DNA of 64,000 nt from Raffaelea ambrosiae (lineage: Eukaryota > Ascomycota > Sordariomycetes > Ophiostomatales > Ophiostomataceae), in contig PCDI01000008.1 in assembly GCA_002778195.1 (NCBI GenBank), positions 492,655-556,654 of the forward strand, in the 5' to 3' direction. The position numbers were made by a program, and so were the translations under genes. The notes beneath the pieces were generated by a model that saw nothing but the letters and a program-made list of their open reading frames with translations, made no database searches and was not told the DNA's origin. This document shows positions 1 through 10,555 of this stretch, piece after piece. Position 1 is the stretch's first letter. Every line of letters begins with the position of its first letter.

Positions 1-540
1 GGGGGGGGGTGTCAGACCACACGGGTGACGGGTGTGGGTGAAAGGCCAAAGAAAAGAGAGAGGGAGAGAGAGCGAGAGAGAGAGAGAGAGAGAGGGGAAG
101 GAGGGATGGGCCGTCAAGAAACAAAAGAGGCAAGAGAACAACACAATACGAGAGCACAGTGAAAAAGAAAAAAAAAAGAAAAAAAAAAGATACAAAAAAA
201 AAAGATTAAAAAAAGATTAAAAACTCCCCGACGATTCGGTGTGGTGGATGGGGTCCGCGGATCTCCACCCACTAAATACGGGTGAGGATTGATTTGCCAA
301 TTGAGCTCGTTCGCGGACGGAAGCGAGAAACGCGACGGAGATGCCGTGCGGGCTGACAGGCCTGGCTGGCAGGCCTCTCGTGACGAGAGTGTATCTTGCT
401 ATCTTGTGCTCTTTGTGGTGGCAAGGGCGGCAAACGGCAAAGACACAGCAAACGTGCCGGCTCGAAAAAGCAGGAACCAGAAATTGGGGAAAAAAACCCC
501 CAGGAAAAGCGCAAAGTCCCGGAATGGGTTTGGCACGTTT

Positions 541-650
541 CGCCTCGTCGACGCCAACGGATGTCTTTCACGTCTCGCTCGTTGACGCCAACGGATTTCT
601 GGGTGCACGTCTCGCCTCGCCAACGGATCTCTTTGTGGGTGCACGCCTGG
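541..650. repeat. Imperfect tandem repeat, about 3 units of 30-38 bp
   Basis: Three successive units share a CTCG...GCCAACGGAT core, beginning near 544, 577 and 611. The second and third also share GGGTGCACG. Unit lengths differ slightly because of small indels. No gene spans it convincingly, so it reads as a decayed minisatellite. Confidence 0.6.
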
Positions 651-1055
651 CTCGATCGTTGCCCGATGGCACCCCCGAACCATGGTGGGAGGACCGGCTT
701 TTCGTGCCGCCATCGGCGTCCCCTCTCTCCAGGTACAGGTGGGCGGCTAGGGCGAATCGAGGACAGCGGAAAAGTGCGCGGGAAAACCGTTGGAAAACGG
801 CGGCAGCCAGCACCATTCACTCGCTTATCAATGCCCAGCTTCCTGTTGCAGCATGGGCGTGGGCAAGACGTTGGAGCTCCACTGGCACTTGCATCAGCGG
901 GCAGGCAAAGCGCGCAAAGGCCTGGGCAATCACGACATGCATAGTAGAACCCATTTTGTCCATTTTTGCTGGACATATACCTGCCCTGCCGCATGAGAGG
1001 CCTCGGGCCGACTTGGATACGGCCTACTCTTTGGGACGACACTGAAAGCGACAAA

Positions 1056-1240
1056 AGGAAGAAAAGAAAGAAAAAGAGAAAAAGAGAAAGAAAGAAAGAA
1101 AAAAAGAAAAAAAGAAAGAAATGAAAGAAAAAAAGAAAAAAAGAAAGAAATGAAAGAAAAGAAAAAAAAATAAGAAAAATAAGAAAAAGAAAAAAAAAGA
1201 AACAAAAAAAAGAACAAGAAAAAAAGAAAAAAAAAAAAAA
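1056..1240. repeat. Polypurine tract (A/G-rich, GAAA-type)
   Basis: About 185 bp is almost purely A and G on the plus strand, built from GAAA and GAAAA words with no fixed period. The reverse strand reads as poly-Phe/Ser low complexity, so overlapping open frames there are not taken as genes. Confidence 0.8.
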
Positions 1241-3497
1241 CGACTGAGACACAGTCGATCCTGGACGAGATCCGAGTTCGGGGCCCGTCGTCGGCACGTT
1301 AGACGAATGGGCGCGCCCGCTCGCGATAGAGGATTGTGTCGTGCTTCATCGCGTTATCTCGTCCAGTCGGCCGGCCCCCTGCCATCGATCGGCATTGGCA
1401 CCGACGGAGCCTATCTGCGATTGCATTGAATTGACTGCACATATAACACGCTTGGCAGTCACTCTCCCGCAGGGCCCCGTCTGCGCACGGCAGTCTGGCA
1501 CGGCAGTTTGGCAGTTTGGCTGCTGGCGACTCTCCATTGGGCCCCGGCCCGGTCGTCGGGGTTTCCGCGCATGGCGAGGATGGCTTGCCGTGGTTCCCCA
1601 GGTTTTGCGACACGTTGCCGTTTGCGAGAAAAAAAAAAAAAAAAAGCCAATCCATCTGGCAGCACCAGCTGGTCTCAAGAAGGACTCCCCTCCTTCCTTC
1701 CTTCCAGTGACGGCCCACGTGAGCGGGCCGCCGGTGCTGCTACCGCAAGGGGCAGGTGCTGGAAGCGGAAAGTCCACCCCGTCGCGCCTGACAAAATCGC
1801 CCAGAACAAAGAAAGACGGGCGGCAGGCCAGAAAAGCCGCAAAGCAACTGCCTTTTTTCCGTTTTCTTTTTTTTTTTTCCAGTGACGTCAAAGCTATCTT
1901 GAGGCGAACAATTCGTCTCACAAGGCATGCTCGCGTGCGACCTTCCCTGGCTGCGCGAACCCTACGCGCGCCCCCAGCAGCCTCACAACCATCGAAAGTG
2001 CTTCTCCGCGTGCCATGGCCAGGGCGAAAAGTGATCTCCATATGCATGGTGCACCTTTTCGCTGCGACGTGCTGCTGACGTCCACCTTCCCCCAACAACG
2101 TGCGATAGCGCTCCCTTGGCCTGCCTAGACAGGCAATCCAGAACGAGAATGATGCAGAATACGACAACCATGGATCCAAACACTCCAGGAAGGAAATCCC
2201 CTGCGCTGCATGTCGAGCATGACCATCTCTGCGGTTGCACCGATGCGAGTCCAGCACGGTGTTGCTCGTATTCTGTCCTTCTGGCCAGCTGTGTGCACCA
2301 GCCCTCGCGTGGTCATACCATGGACTAATGAGAGATAAGAAAGTGTGGTGTTACAAACGAGAGCATTGCGCTAGCATGCCCGGCATTGGCTTCTGTGCGT
2401 GGACTCGCCATCCAATGGCATCCTGGCTGGCATGTCTCTCCAGACCACTTTGTTTCTTCCATTTCCCCTGTTGGGCAAGTACCGCCGTAGACTTGGAGCG
2501 ACAGAGCCACACAGCTCCGTGCAACCCAACGGCTCGTAAGATGCTGGACGACCCTGTAGATCGCCAGGCACTGGCCTCTGGATGGAGAATGCAGGCGTCC
2601 GGCCTAGGCACGGGCGGGGGACTGGATGCTACGGCGCCGATCACCCCCCAACCGATCAGGGAAGGTGACCAGCCAAGCTCGACCAAGCTCGGACGGCATT
2701 TCCTTTCCTCCTTCTCCTTTCAACCAATGCCGAGCCGTGGCGTATCCGCTGGCCAGGGTCGATCATGGCGGAGGACCAGCATAGGTGCTCTGATCGAAGC
2801 GATAAAGGAAGAGGGAAAGCAAGATCAGCAATAATTTCAGCAGCGAAGAACAAAATAGATAAACCAAAGTCGCAGCCGTTGGTGGCCCGCGTGACAGGCG
2901 TCTCTGGAATGCCGTCAAGGTGGCCGGCAGGAACATAAGTAGAGAAAACTCCTCTTTGGCATCGACGTCCTCCGGCCTCCCCTGTGACTGGAATGCCGTC
3001 GTCCTCCCAAAGCTTCAGCCAGCCTCGCCTGCCAACCTGCTGTCAGCCGCTGCCAGGCTCTCCACCAATTGCGTGTTCCTGTTTTTTTTTTTTTTTTTTC
3101 TCTCTCTGGAGCGCGCAGCCTCTCAGCTCAACACACACACCGGAAAGTGCACCCGCACAACATCACAACGAGTGGCTTGCCGGGCTTGGCTTTCGGCTTG
3201 GCTGGGCCATCGAGAAAGCTTGACAGCTTCACAACTCGGAAATTGGTAAGAAACGAGAAGCTTTTCTTTTTCCTGGCAGAAAGGCGTGCAGATCTTGGCA
3301 GGCCTCCTCCCGTCCTGGCTATGCCCTGCCTTCTATTTTATTTTTGTTTTTTGTTTTTGTTTTTGGCCCGACATCTCGCTCTTATTAGAGGAGACTTTGG
3401 GGGCTGTCGTGCTCTGCTGTCCCTTTCTGTGTTCCTTCTCCATGGTCGCTCTCCTCTTCCGCAACCTTTTTGACTAACAAGACCAGCAACCGCCACA

Positions 3498-5366
3498 ATG
3501 AAGCTCTCGTCCGTGGCCGCTCTGCTTGTCGCCGGCGCCGCCTCGGCGTCGGCCAAGTTTATGCGCGGCAACAACATCCTGGTCCCGCCCAAGTTGGGCC
3601 TGGACAGCGACGCCATCGCATCGCGCAGTCTGCACTGGGGCCGTGCCACCACCAATGCCACCAATGCCACGTCGGGCACGGGCACCTTCCAGCAGCTGGT
3701 CGACCACGCCGACCCGTCCCAGGGCACCTTCAGCCAGCGCTACTGGTGGAGCACCGAGTTCTGGAAGGGCCCCGGCTCGCCCGTGGTGCTGTTCACGCCC
3801 GGCGAGAGCGCCGCCGACGGCTACGAGGGCTACCTCACGAACCGCACCATCACCGGCCAGTTCGCCCAGGCCATCGGCGGGGCCGTCGTCCTGTTCGAGC
3901 ACCGCTACTGGGGCCAGAGCGCGCCCTTTGCCGACCTGACCACCAAGAACCTGCGCTTCCTGACCCTGCAGAACGCCATCCACGACACCACCTACCTGGC
4001 CCGCCACATCCCGCTGCCCTTTGACCCCTCGGGCGCCTCCAACGCGCCCGCCGCGCCCTGGGTCCTGTCCGGCGGCAGCTACTCGGGCGCCCTGACCGGC
4101 TGGACGGCCAACGTCGCGCCGGGCACCTTCTGGGCCTACCACGCCAGCAGCGCCGTGGTCCAGGCCGTCGAGGACTTTTGGCAGTACTTTGAGCCCGTCC
4201 GCGCCGGCATGCCCCAGAACTGCAGCCGCGACGTCCAGCGCGTCATCGGCTACGTCGACCACGTGCTCCAGACCGGCAGCGACCAGGCGATCCACGCGCT
4301 CAAGGACCGGTTCGGCCTGGCCGCGATTGCGCACAACGACGACTTTGCCGCCGCCCTCGAGAACGGGCCCTGGGAGTGGCAGTCGCACGACTTTGACACC
4401 GGCTACTCCGGCTTCGACCGCTTCTGCGACTACGTCGAGAACGCCGTCCCGGCCGTCTTCAACCGCACCGCCCCGGCCGGGCCCGACGGCGTCGGCCTCC
4501 AAAAGGCTCTCGAGGGCTATGCCACGTGGACCAAAACCGTCATGCTGCCGGGCTACTGTGCCGACTACTCCTACTTCCAGGGCGACCTCAACGTCGACTG
4601 CTTCGACACCTACAACGCCAGCAGCCCCATCTTCACCGACACGTCGCTGAGCAACGAGGCCAACCGCCAGTGGAACTGGTACCTCTGCAACGAGCCGTGA
4701 GTTCTTTCCACCTTTCTTTCCTTCTTTCTTTCCTTCTTTCTTTCCTTCTTTCTTTCTTTCCTTCTCTCCTTTCTTTTCTTTCTTTCCTTCTTTACTTTCT
4801 TTCTTTCCACCTTTTCTTTCCTTCTTTCTTTCCTCCCTTCTCTTTGTTTTCTGCTTCTCATCCTGGATTTTCTCTTTTTTACTGACCCCCCCCCCAGCTT
4901 CAACTACTGGCAGGACGGTGCCCCCGAGGGCCACCCCACGATCGTCTCCCGCCTGGTGGACGCCCAGTACTGGGAACGCCAGTGCGCCCTCTTCTTCCCG
5001 ACCGTGGACGGCTACACGTACGGCATGGCCGAGGGCAAGACCGCCGCCGACGTCAACGCCTACACCGGCGGCTGGTTCGGCACCGAGACCAAGCGTCTCA
5101 TCTGGGCCAACGGCCAGTACGACCCCTGGAAGGACTCCACCGTGTCGTCCGACTTCCGTCCGGGCGGCCCGCTGCCGTCCACCCCCGAGGCGCCCGTCAA
5201 CGTCATCCCAGGCGGCATCCACTGCAGCGACCTGATCTACGAGAACGCCCAGGAGAACGCCGGCGTCATGGCCGTGGTGCAGGACGAGATTGCCGTGATC
5301 AAGGGCTGGGTGGAGGAGTTCTACACCGAGAAGAAGACGAAGCGGGCCGTGCCGTTCCGCGGGTAA
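3498..5366 (+). CDS. Secreted serine peptidase, family S28 (prolyl peptidase type)
   Basis: Exons 3498-4696 and 4898-5366 (GTGAGT...CAG intron of 201 bp) give 555 aa. The start in a CACAATG context opens a clear signal peptide (residues 1-19, ending ASASA). Family S28 contains lysosomal Pro-Xaa carboxypeptidase, DPP7 and the fungal acid prolyl endoprotease of Aspergillus niger, which is of similar length. Visible catalytic residues are Ser194 in GGSYSG, Asp475 in NGQYDPW and His508 in GGIHCSD. The motif HRYWGQS upstream is also typical. Several Asn-X-Ser/Thr sites fit secretion. The likely role is extracellular cleavage after proline at acid pH, but endo- versus exo-specificity cannot be read from sequence. 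The intron is nearly pure C/T (CTTT/CTTC words). The gene converges on the monooxygenase at 5686. Confidence 0.9.
4697..4897 (+). repeat. Polypyrimidine microsatellite forming most of an intron
   Basis: The intron of the S28 peptidase gene runs from GTGAGT to a C10-AG acceptor, and the rest is almost wholly (CTTT)n/(CTTC)n. Removing it joins the exons in frame across a conserved region (NEP-FNYW), which supports the intron call. Copy number is probably variable. Confidence 0.8.
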
Positions 5367-5685
5367 ATTTCGCCTCTCTTTTTTCGGGGGGGGGGGGGAG
5401 GATTTTAGGACAGCGATCGAGGGAGTGATCTTGCTCGCCATATCTTTTCTTTTGGTCTTCTTCTCATGTATATATATATTTTTTTACCTTTTTCTACTGC
5501 ATATAGCGCAAGCACCCATACAAGTCACGTCTTTTTTTTTCAGTCTCTGTCTCTGTCCCTGGTTCCTTGTCCCTTATACTACCCGCATTTTTTTTTATTC
5601 TTTGTTTGTCTTTGCTTGTGTTTTTCTCTCTCTTTGTCTACCACTTTGCCCTGTCTGTCCCTTGTCTGTCTTGTGTCTTTCCTGG

Positions 5686-5984
5686 CTATTCCGCCCCCAC
5701 CTCGCACAGAGGCGTAATCGTCCCCGTCCGGAGCTCCTCGTCCACTTGGGCCGACACCTCGGCCCACCGCTCCCGCGTGTCCGCCTCCGCGTCGTACGCA
5801 TACAGCCACCGGTTCCGGATCTTGATCGACTCCGGATCGATCTCCACCCCGTCGTCCATGTTGCGCAGCGCATTGTGCCACCGGTCGCGCAGGTCCTCGC
5901 CGTTGGTCTGGCTCTGCCGCACCCGGTCAAACCGGAGCTTCTCGTACGTGCGCGTCGCCAACGCCACGGGGTCGGCCCGCGTCG

Positions 5985-6016
<32 letters not shown>

Positions 6017-7191
6017 GCCAACGACAGACACTGCGCCAGCACGCCCGCGCTCTCGGTCGCCTGGCTCGCGCCCTGCGCGCTCGTCGGCAGGTGCGCGTGG
6101 CAGCTGTCGCCCAGCAGCGCGATGTGGTGGCCGCGCGCCACCCACGTCGGCAGGGGGTCGCGGTAGCAGATGATCCAGTCGAGGCAGCGGTCGGTCGCGG
6201 CGACGGCGGCGGCGATGCGCGCGTCCAGGCCGGCCACGCACCGCTGCACCTCGGCCATGTCGCCCTCCTGGAACCACGACTCGCGGGCCAGCATGGCGGC
6301 CTCGCGCTCCGGGCTGGCAATCTTGCGCGTCACGATCCAGTTGAACTCGGCGCCGCCGCGCAGCGTGTTCTGCACGAGATGCGTGTCGACGCCGATCCAG
6401 ATGTTGACGCAGTCGTGGTCGGCAAAGTCGCGGCACAGCGGGTTCTGCTGCAGGTGCGCGCCCGCAAAGTACGCCCGGAAGCACGCATACCCGGAGCTGC
6501 GCGGCGCATCGTCGAAGCCCAGCACCAGCTCCCGCGCACGCGACTTGATGCCGTCCGCGCCGACGACGAGGTCGGCACCGTCGGTCGCGCCGTCGGCAAA
6601 GGTGACGCGCACGGGATACGACGACGTCGACGCCGCCGCCGCCGCTGCTGTGGTGTCCCCGTTGGTGGCCGTCGTCGCGGCCGCCTCCTCCTTCGGGGCG
6701 TGCGCCGGGTCGTCTTGCTCATCGTAGGCGACAATCTCCCGACCCATGTGCAGCGGAATCCCGGCATCGCGCACACCCTGGAGAAAGGCTTCGTGGTAGT
6801 CGCCGCGATGGCCGATGCGCCCCGCCATGTCCATCAGGGGCTGCACGGCCAGGATCTTGCCGTCGTGCCAGCGCCGGATCTGCATGTTTTCCGCCTGGTT
6901 GCCAATGTTGATCAGCCTCTCGTACAGGGGCTCGCCGCCCCAGCGTCGGAGCAGCTTCAGCGCATTCTCGCCCAGGCCGAGCGAGTCGCCCAGGCGCCGA
7001 AAATGGCGGATCTTCTCGTAGACAACCACATCGTGGCCGTGGTGCTTCATGGCCAGGGCGGCCGCACATCCGCCGAGGCCCGCGCCGACAACGATGACTG
7101 CAGGTCAGCACAGGAGTCGGGCTCGCGAACGAGTTCGTACACGGTCGCATGCTGGCTGAAACCTACCTTTGAACTTCTTTGGCGGTGCCAT
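5686..7191 (-). CDS. FAD-dependent aromatic monooxygenase (salicylate hydroxylase-like)
   Basis: Exon 1 is 7191-7167 and exon 2 is 7097-5686. The 69-bp intron (GTAGGT...CAG) restores the Rossmann motif VIVVGAGLGG near residues 9-18, giving 478 aa. The first exon encodes only MAPPKKFK plus one base. Class A flavoprotein monooxygenase hallmarks are GxGxxG at the N-terminus, GADGIKSRARE near 190 and GDSCHAHLP near 339 (FAD ribityl contact). Such enzymes use NAD(P)H and O2 to hydroxylate phenolic acids, often with decarboxylation, as in salicylate or 4-hydroxybenzoate 1-hydroxylases. There is no signal peptide, so it is probably cytosolic. It is transcribed away from the VAO-type oxidase at 7658 with 466 bp between starts. 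The substrate is not readable from sequence. Confidence 0.87.
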
Positions 7192-7657
7192 GGCGAGACT
7201 GGATGAAACCGGAAATCGAGGTGCAAGAAATTGAGTATGGACAAGGATGCAATCTGGTGACCACTGACAATCGAGACGCCCGGAACGATACACGGCAGGC
7301 CATGCACCGTCCCTGGCTGACCTTATGTGGCAGCCTGTGCCCTTGCTCCTGGTTCCACGAATCTCCCGCTTCCGGCTGCGACTCCTCATCTGCCGAACAC
7401 CCGCTCCCTACCCCACAGGCGTGCTTTCGGGAGCGTACCGCCGAACACCAACGCGCCTGGCAAGGCCGCCAAATAGGGAATGAAGCCTCTTGGCTTGCGG
7501 ACGGGGATGGGGGCGACCATGCGTGACAAAGCGGCGAGGTACATTTAGTCATAAAGGTGCTTTGCGGCCGCAATAAAAGCTGCAGCGCCAGGCTCCCAGC
7601 TCTCCATGTTGTCTGGTTGCCGCAAAAAAAGGCCCCCCCTCCTCTGCCTCGTTCACC
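7192..7657. promoter_or_regulatory. Shared intergenic promoter of the divergent flavoenzyme pair
   Basis: The 466 bp between the monooxygenase start (minus strand) and the oxidase start (plus strand) has no gene of its own and must hold both promoters. I did not identify a binding site with confidence. A short AATAAAAG word near 7571 lies about 85 bp upstream of the oxidase start and could serve as a weak TATA-like element. Confidence 0.55.
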
Positions 7658-9553
7658 ATGGCTACCTTGAAGCCAATTCGGCCCCTTGAGCATGCCTACA
7701 ACGGCCCGCCCGCCCGTCTTCTGGACGAGGCCGTCAGCACGCGGGCCAAGCTGGACTCCAACCGGACATTGCCGCAGTCCATCCCACGGAAACGCGGGCT
7801 CCAGCCGCCGCCTGGTCTGAGCGTGGGCGCCTTTCTGCAAGCCGTAGACGAACTGCGCACGGCGCTGGGCGGCAAAGAAGCCCGCGATCTGATCCAAGTC
7901 CACGATGAGGGCGTCGACCTCGTGGACGGCTGGTACCTGGACAGGCCGGCCACGACGCACGATGCCTTCCACACAGCCGACCCCGAAGCGCTCGCCAGCA
8001 GCGCCGTCGTCTTTCCGCGGTCCACGGCCGACGTGCAGACGATTGTTCGCTGGGCCAACCGCCACCAGAACGCCGACGGCTGCGGCATTCCGCTGTATCC
8101 CATCTCCATGGGCCGCAACCTGGGCTACGGCGGAGCCGCACCGCGCGTGCCGGGCGGTGTCGTCCTGGATCTCGGCCGGCACATGCACGCCATTCTGTCC
8201 CTCGACGGCGACAACGCCAGCTGCGTGGTCGAGCCGGGGGTGACGTATTTCGCCCTCTACGAGGCCGTGCAAAAGTCGCGGCTGCCGCTGTGGATCGACA
8301 CCCCGGACCTCGGCGGGGGCAGCGTGCTGGGCAACGCCATCGACCGCGGCGTTGGCTACACGCCCTACGGCGACCACTTTGCCCACCACTGCGGCATGGA
8401 GATTGTGCTGCCCGACGGGTCGCTGATCCGCACCGGCATGGGCGCGCTGCCGGGCCCCGACGGCAGCGACGCCACCGACAACCCGGCCTGGCAGTCGTTC
8501 CAGCACGCCTTCGGGCCCGCCATTGATGGCATCTTCTCGCAGGGCAGCCTCGGCATTGTGACCAAGATGGGCATCCACCTGATGCCGGCGCCGCCGGGCC
8601 ACCAGTCCTACTGCCTCACCTTCCCCCACGAGGACGACTTTGAGGGCATCGTCGAAGCGATCCGGCCCCTTGCCCAGCGCGGTCTTCTCGGCAACATCCC
8701 GCAGCTGCGCCACGTCGCGCAGGAGCTCAACGTCACGGGTCGGCGGCGGTCGTCCTTCCGCGGCCTGACCGCCGAGCAAGACGCGGCCGCGGGGCCCCTC
8801 ACGCCGGACGAGATCCGCCGCTTCTCCCGCGACCTGCCCCTGGGCGACTGCACGTGGGTGTTTTACGGAACCCAGTACGGCACCCCGGCGGCCCTCCGGG
8901 ACCAGCTCGACGAGATCGTCGCCGCGTTCCGGGCCAGGATTCCCGGCACCCGCCTCTTCCTGCCCCACGACCTGCCGGCCGACCACTATCTCCATGCCCG
9001 CGCCCGTGTCTGTGCCGGCCAGCCGGTTCTGCGGGAGCTCGACTGGCTCAACTGGGTCCCCAACGGCGCCCATCTCTTCTTCAGCCCCATCGCCCCCACG
9101 CGCGCCAGCGACGCCCGCCTCCTGCACGACCTCGTCCAGGCCGCCCACGCCCGCCACGGCTTCGACCTGTTCCCCACGCTCTGCGTGGCCGGCCGCGAGA
9201 TGCACTACATCACCAACATTGTCTACGACCGCGCCGACGCGGATGCCAAGCGCCGTGCGGTGACGCTGATGCGCGAGATGATTGCGGCGTGCGCGGCCCG
9301 GGGCTTCGGCGAGTACCGCACGCACCTGCTGTTCGCCGACCAGGTGGCGCGGACGTACAGCTGGGGCGGGCAGGCGCTGCTGCGCTTCCACGAGACGCTG
9401 AAGGATGCCCTGGACCCCAACGGCGTGCTGGCGCCGGGGCGGAGCGGCATCTGGCCGAAGGGCTACCGCGGCAAGGGGTGGGAGCTGGGTGTGGGCGACG
9501 TGGAACTGGATGTCATAGGGCCGACGAAGGCGATGGGCGAGAGCAAACTCTAG
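7658..9553 (+). CDS. FAD-linked oxidase of the vanillyl-alcohol oxidase type
   Basis: A single exon of 631 aa starting in a CACCATGG context. The FAD-binding (PCMH-type) domain lies around residues 115-310, with the VAO-family stretch PISMGRNLGYGGAAPR near 147-162. The C-terminal cap contains GREMH (His516) and ends in an LDPNGVLAPG...GIWP motif characteristic of the VAO/4-cresol dehydrogenase group. Known members oxidise para-substituted phenols such as vanillyl alcohol, 4-(methoxymethyl)phenol or eugenol. Fungal VAO carries FAD covalently on a histidine in the C-terminal half, and His516 is a candidate, not proven. The protein is about 70 residues longer than Penicillium VAO, partly at the N-terminus. 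No secretion signal is seen, so it is probably intracellular. It is paired divergently with a phenol hydroxylase-like enzyme. Confidence 0.87.
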   Translation: MATLKPIRPLEHAYNGPPARLLDEAVSTRAKLDSNRTLPQSIPRKRGLQPPPGLSVGAFLQAVDELRTALGGKEARDLIQVHDEGVDLVDGWYLDRPATTHDAFHTADPEALASSAVVFPRSTADVQTIVRWANRHQNADGCGIPLYPISMGRNLGYGGAAPRVPGGVVLDLGRHMHAILSLDGDNASCVVEPGVTYFALYEAVQKSRLPLWIDTPDLGGGSVLGNAIDRGVGYTPYGDHFAHHCGMEIVLPDGSLIRTGMGALPGPDGSDATDNPAWQSFQHAFGPAIDGIFSQGSLGIVTKMGIHLMPAPPGHQSYCLTFPHEDDFEGIVEAIRPLAQRGLLGNIPQLRHVAQELNVTGRRRSSFRGLTAEQDAAAGPLTPDEIRRFSRDLPLGDCTWVFYGTQYGTPAALRDQLDEIVAAFRARIPGTRLFLPHDLPADHYLHARARVCAGQPVLRELDWLNWVPNGAHLFFSPIAPTRASDARLLHDLVQAAHARHGFDLFPTLCVAGREMHYITNIVYDRADADAKRRAVTLMREMIAACAARGFGEYRTHLLFADQVARTYSWGGQALLRFHETLKDALDPNGVLAPGRSGIWPKGYRGKGWELGVGDVELDVIGPTKAMGESKL

Positions 9554-10555
9554 AAGGTAGACAGTCCAACCAACTTGATAATGAAGAGTGTGCGAGCTAT
9601 TCAAGAAACAAAAGGCTTGTGTGCAATCGCAGAGTCGAGGCCCGAAGAGCAAGAGATAAGGTACAGCACAGAAAAGGGGAAGTACGATGAACATGTTCAA
9701 AGCACAGCCTCTGCTGGCTAGCCCTTTCTGACTGCTGTGTGGCGTCTGCTGGTGCCAAGTGATGACCAGGGTGAGGGGAAGCATCTTGCCGGGCTTCGCT
9801 GTAGCTGAACGAAACTGTGATTGATTCTTGGGGCTGCTGGGCATTGTTGTCTGTTCCCCTAAATCAATGCTGTGCATGGCATACAAAGGGGAAAAAGAGA
9901 TATGCACTCGCCGGTCTCTTACTGCACGCTTGATGGATGTATCTGGCCAGGTTGAAAATGCTATCATGGGTCCTGCCGGAGCAATAAAAGGCAGCGCCCG
10001 TGCCTTAAATCAAAATAGAGCCATTTCGGCAAACGGGACCAGACTAGGGCTAGAGATGAATAGCGACGGCCCGCTAGAAGAGACGTTGGCACTCTCAACA
10101 CCACACTTTTTATTGAAAACAGGGTTCTGGAAGGATTCCGCGGCATTGGACCCCGCAGAATCGACTTTTGAAAGAGCTGGTGGCAGGCATTTGATTTGTC
10201 GAGCACCACCGAGGGTCCTGTTTAGAGGGTCCCTCATGCTGCTCGACGTCACTGATGGGCAACAGAAAGGCATGTCATGCAGTTGTTGGGTTCCATCAAG
10301 CTGAAATTTCAGATGAAGTCATCGACTTCCGACAGCGGGTCAGCTGTCATCAGTACGACTCCATCTAGATGTTGCATGTTATGACTAGCAAAGACGAGGC
10401 GGGACTGAAGACCAAGGCCCAGGCCCACCTCTCCGACACGAGACTGCCCAGAACTGCTCAATGCAAAACAAGAACGAAAAGCACAAAAGCCAGAAACGCC
10501 AAATCAGCCAAATCAACCGACTTAACCAAATCAAGACCAACCCGACACAAGAACC
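9554..10555. other. Intergenic region
   Basis: About 1 kb without a supportable gene. The longest open frame (about 9828-10304, plus) has no recognisable domain and an unremarkable composition. The region should contain the 3' end of the oxidase transcript and the promoter of the small Arg/Ser/His-rich protein. Confidence 0.5.

Larger units (their letters stand above)
1..3497. other. Gene-free low-complexity region
   Basis: I see no convincing gene in this 3.5-kb stretch. Open frames here are short, overlap on both strands, or are driven by A/G runs that translate to poly-Lys/Glu or poly-Phe. It contains a GA-rich microsatellite near 58-95, A-rich DNA at 160-225, a polypurine tract at about 1056-1240, a degenerate tandem repeat at 541-650, A- and T-homopolymers around 1630, 1866 and 3083, and a T/C-rich stretch at 3330-3480. 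The last part is the likely promoter and leader of the S28 peptidase gene. A non-coding RNA gene cannot be excluded by eye. Confidence 0.6.

Noticed and set aside
272..1297. Minus-strand open frame of 341 aa with poly-Phe/Ser
   Set aside because: Driven by the polypurine tract; no domain and overlapping frames on the other strand.
1346..2257. Overlapping open frames on both strands in the first 2.5 kb
   Set aside because: No domain or splice-consistent model; composition varies with homopolymers.
3474..5441. Minus-strand open frame of 655 aa antisense to the S28 peptidase
   Set aside because: Long antisense frames arise from extreme GC3 bias; the translation is low-complexity (Lys/Glu repeats over the intron) with no domain, and the plus strand carries a complete conserved enzyme.
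5686..9553. Secondary-metabolite cluster around the flavoenzyme pair
   Set aside because: No PKS, NRPS, terpene cyclase or cluster-specific transcription factor is present in the window.
7163..9967. Minus-strand open frame of 934 aa antisense to the VAO-like oxidase
   Set aside because: It is a compositional shadow of the GC-rich oxidase gene, rich in Arg/Ala/Gly/Val, and extends through unrelated intergenic DNA.
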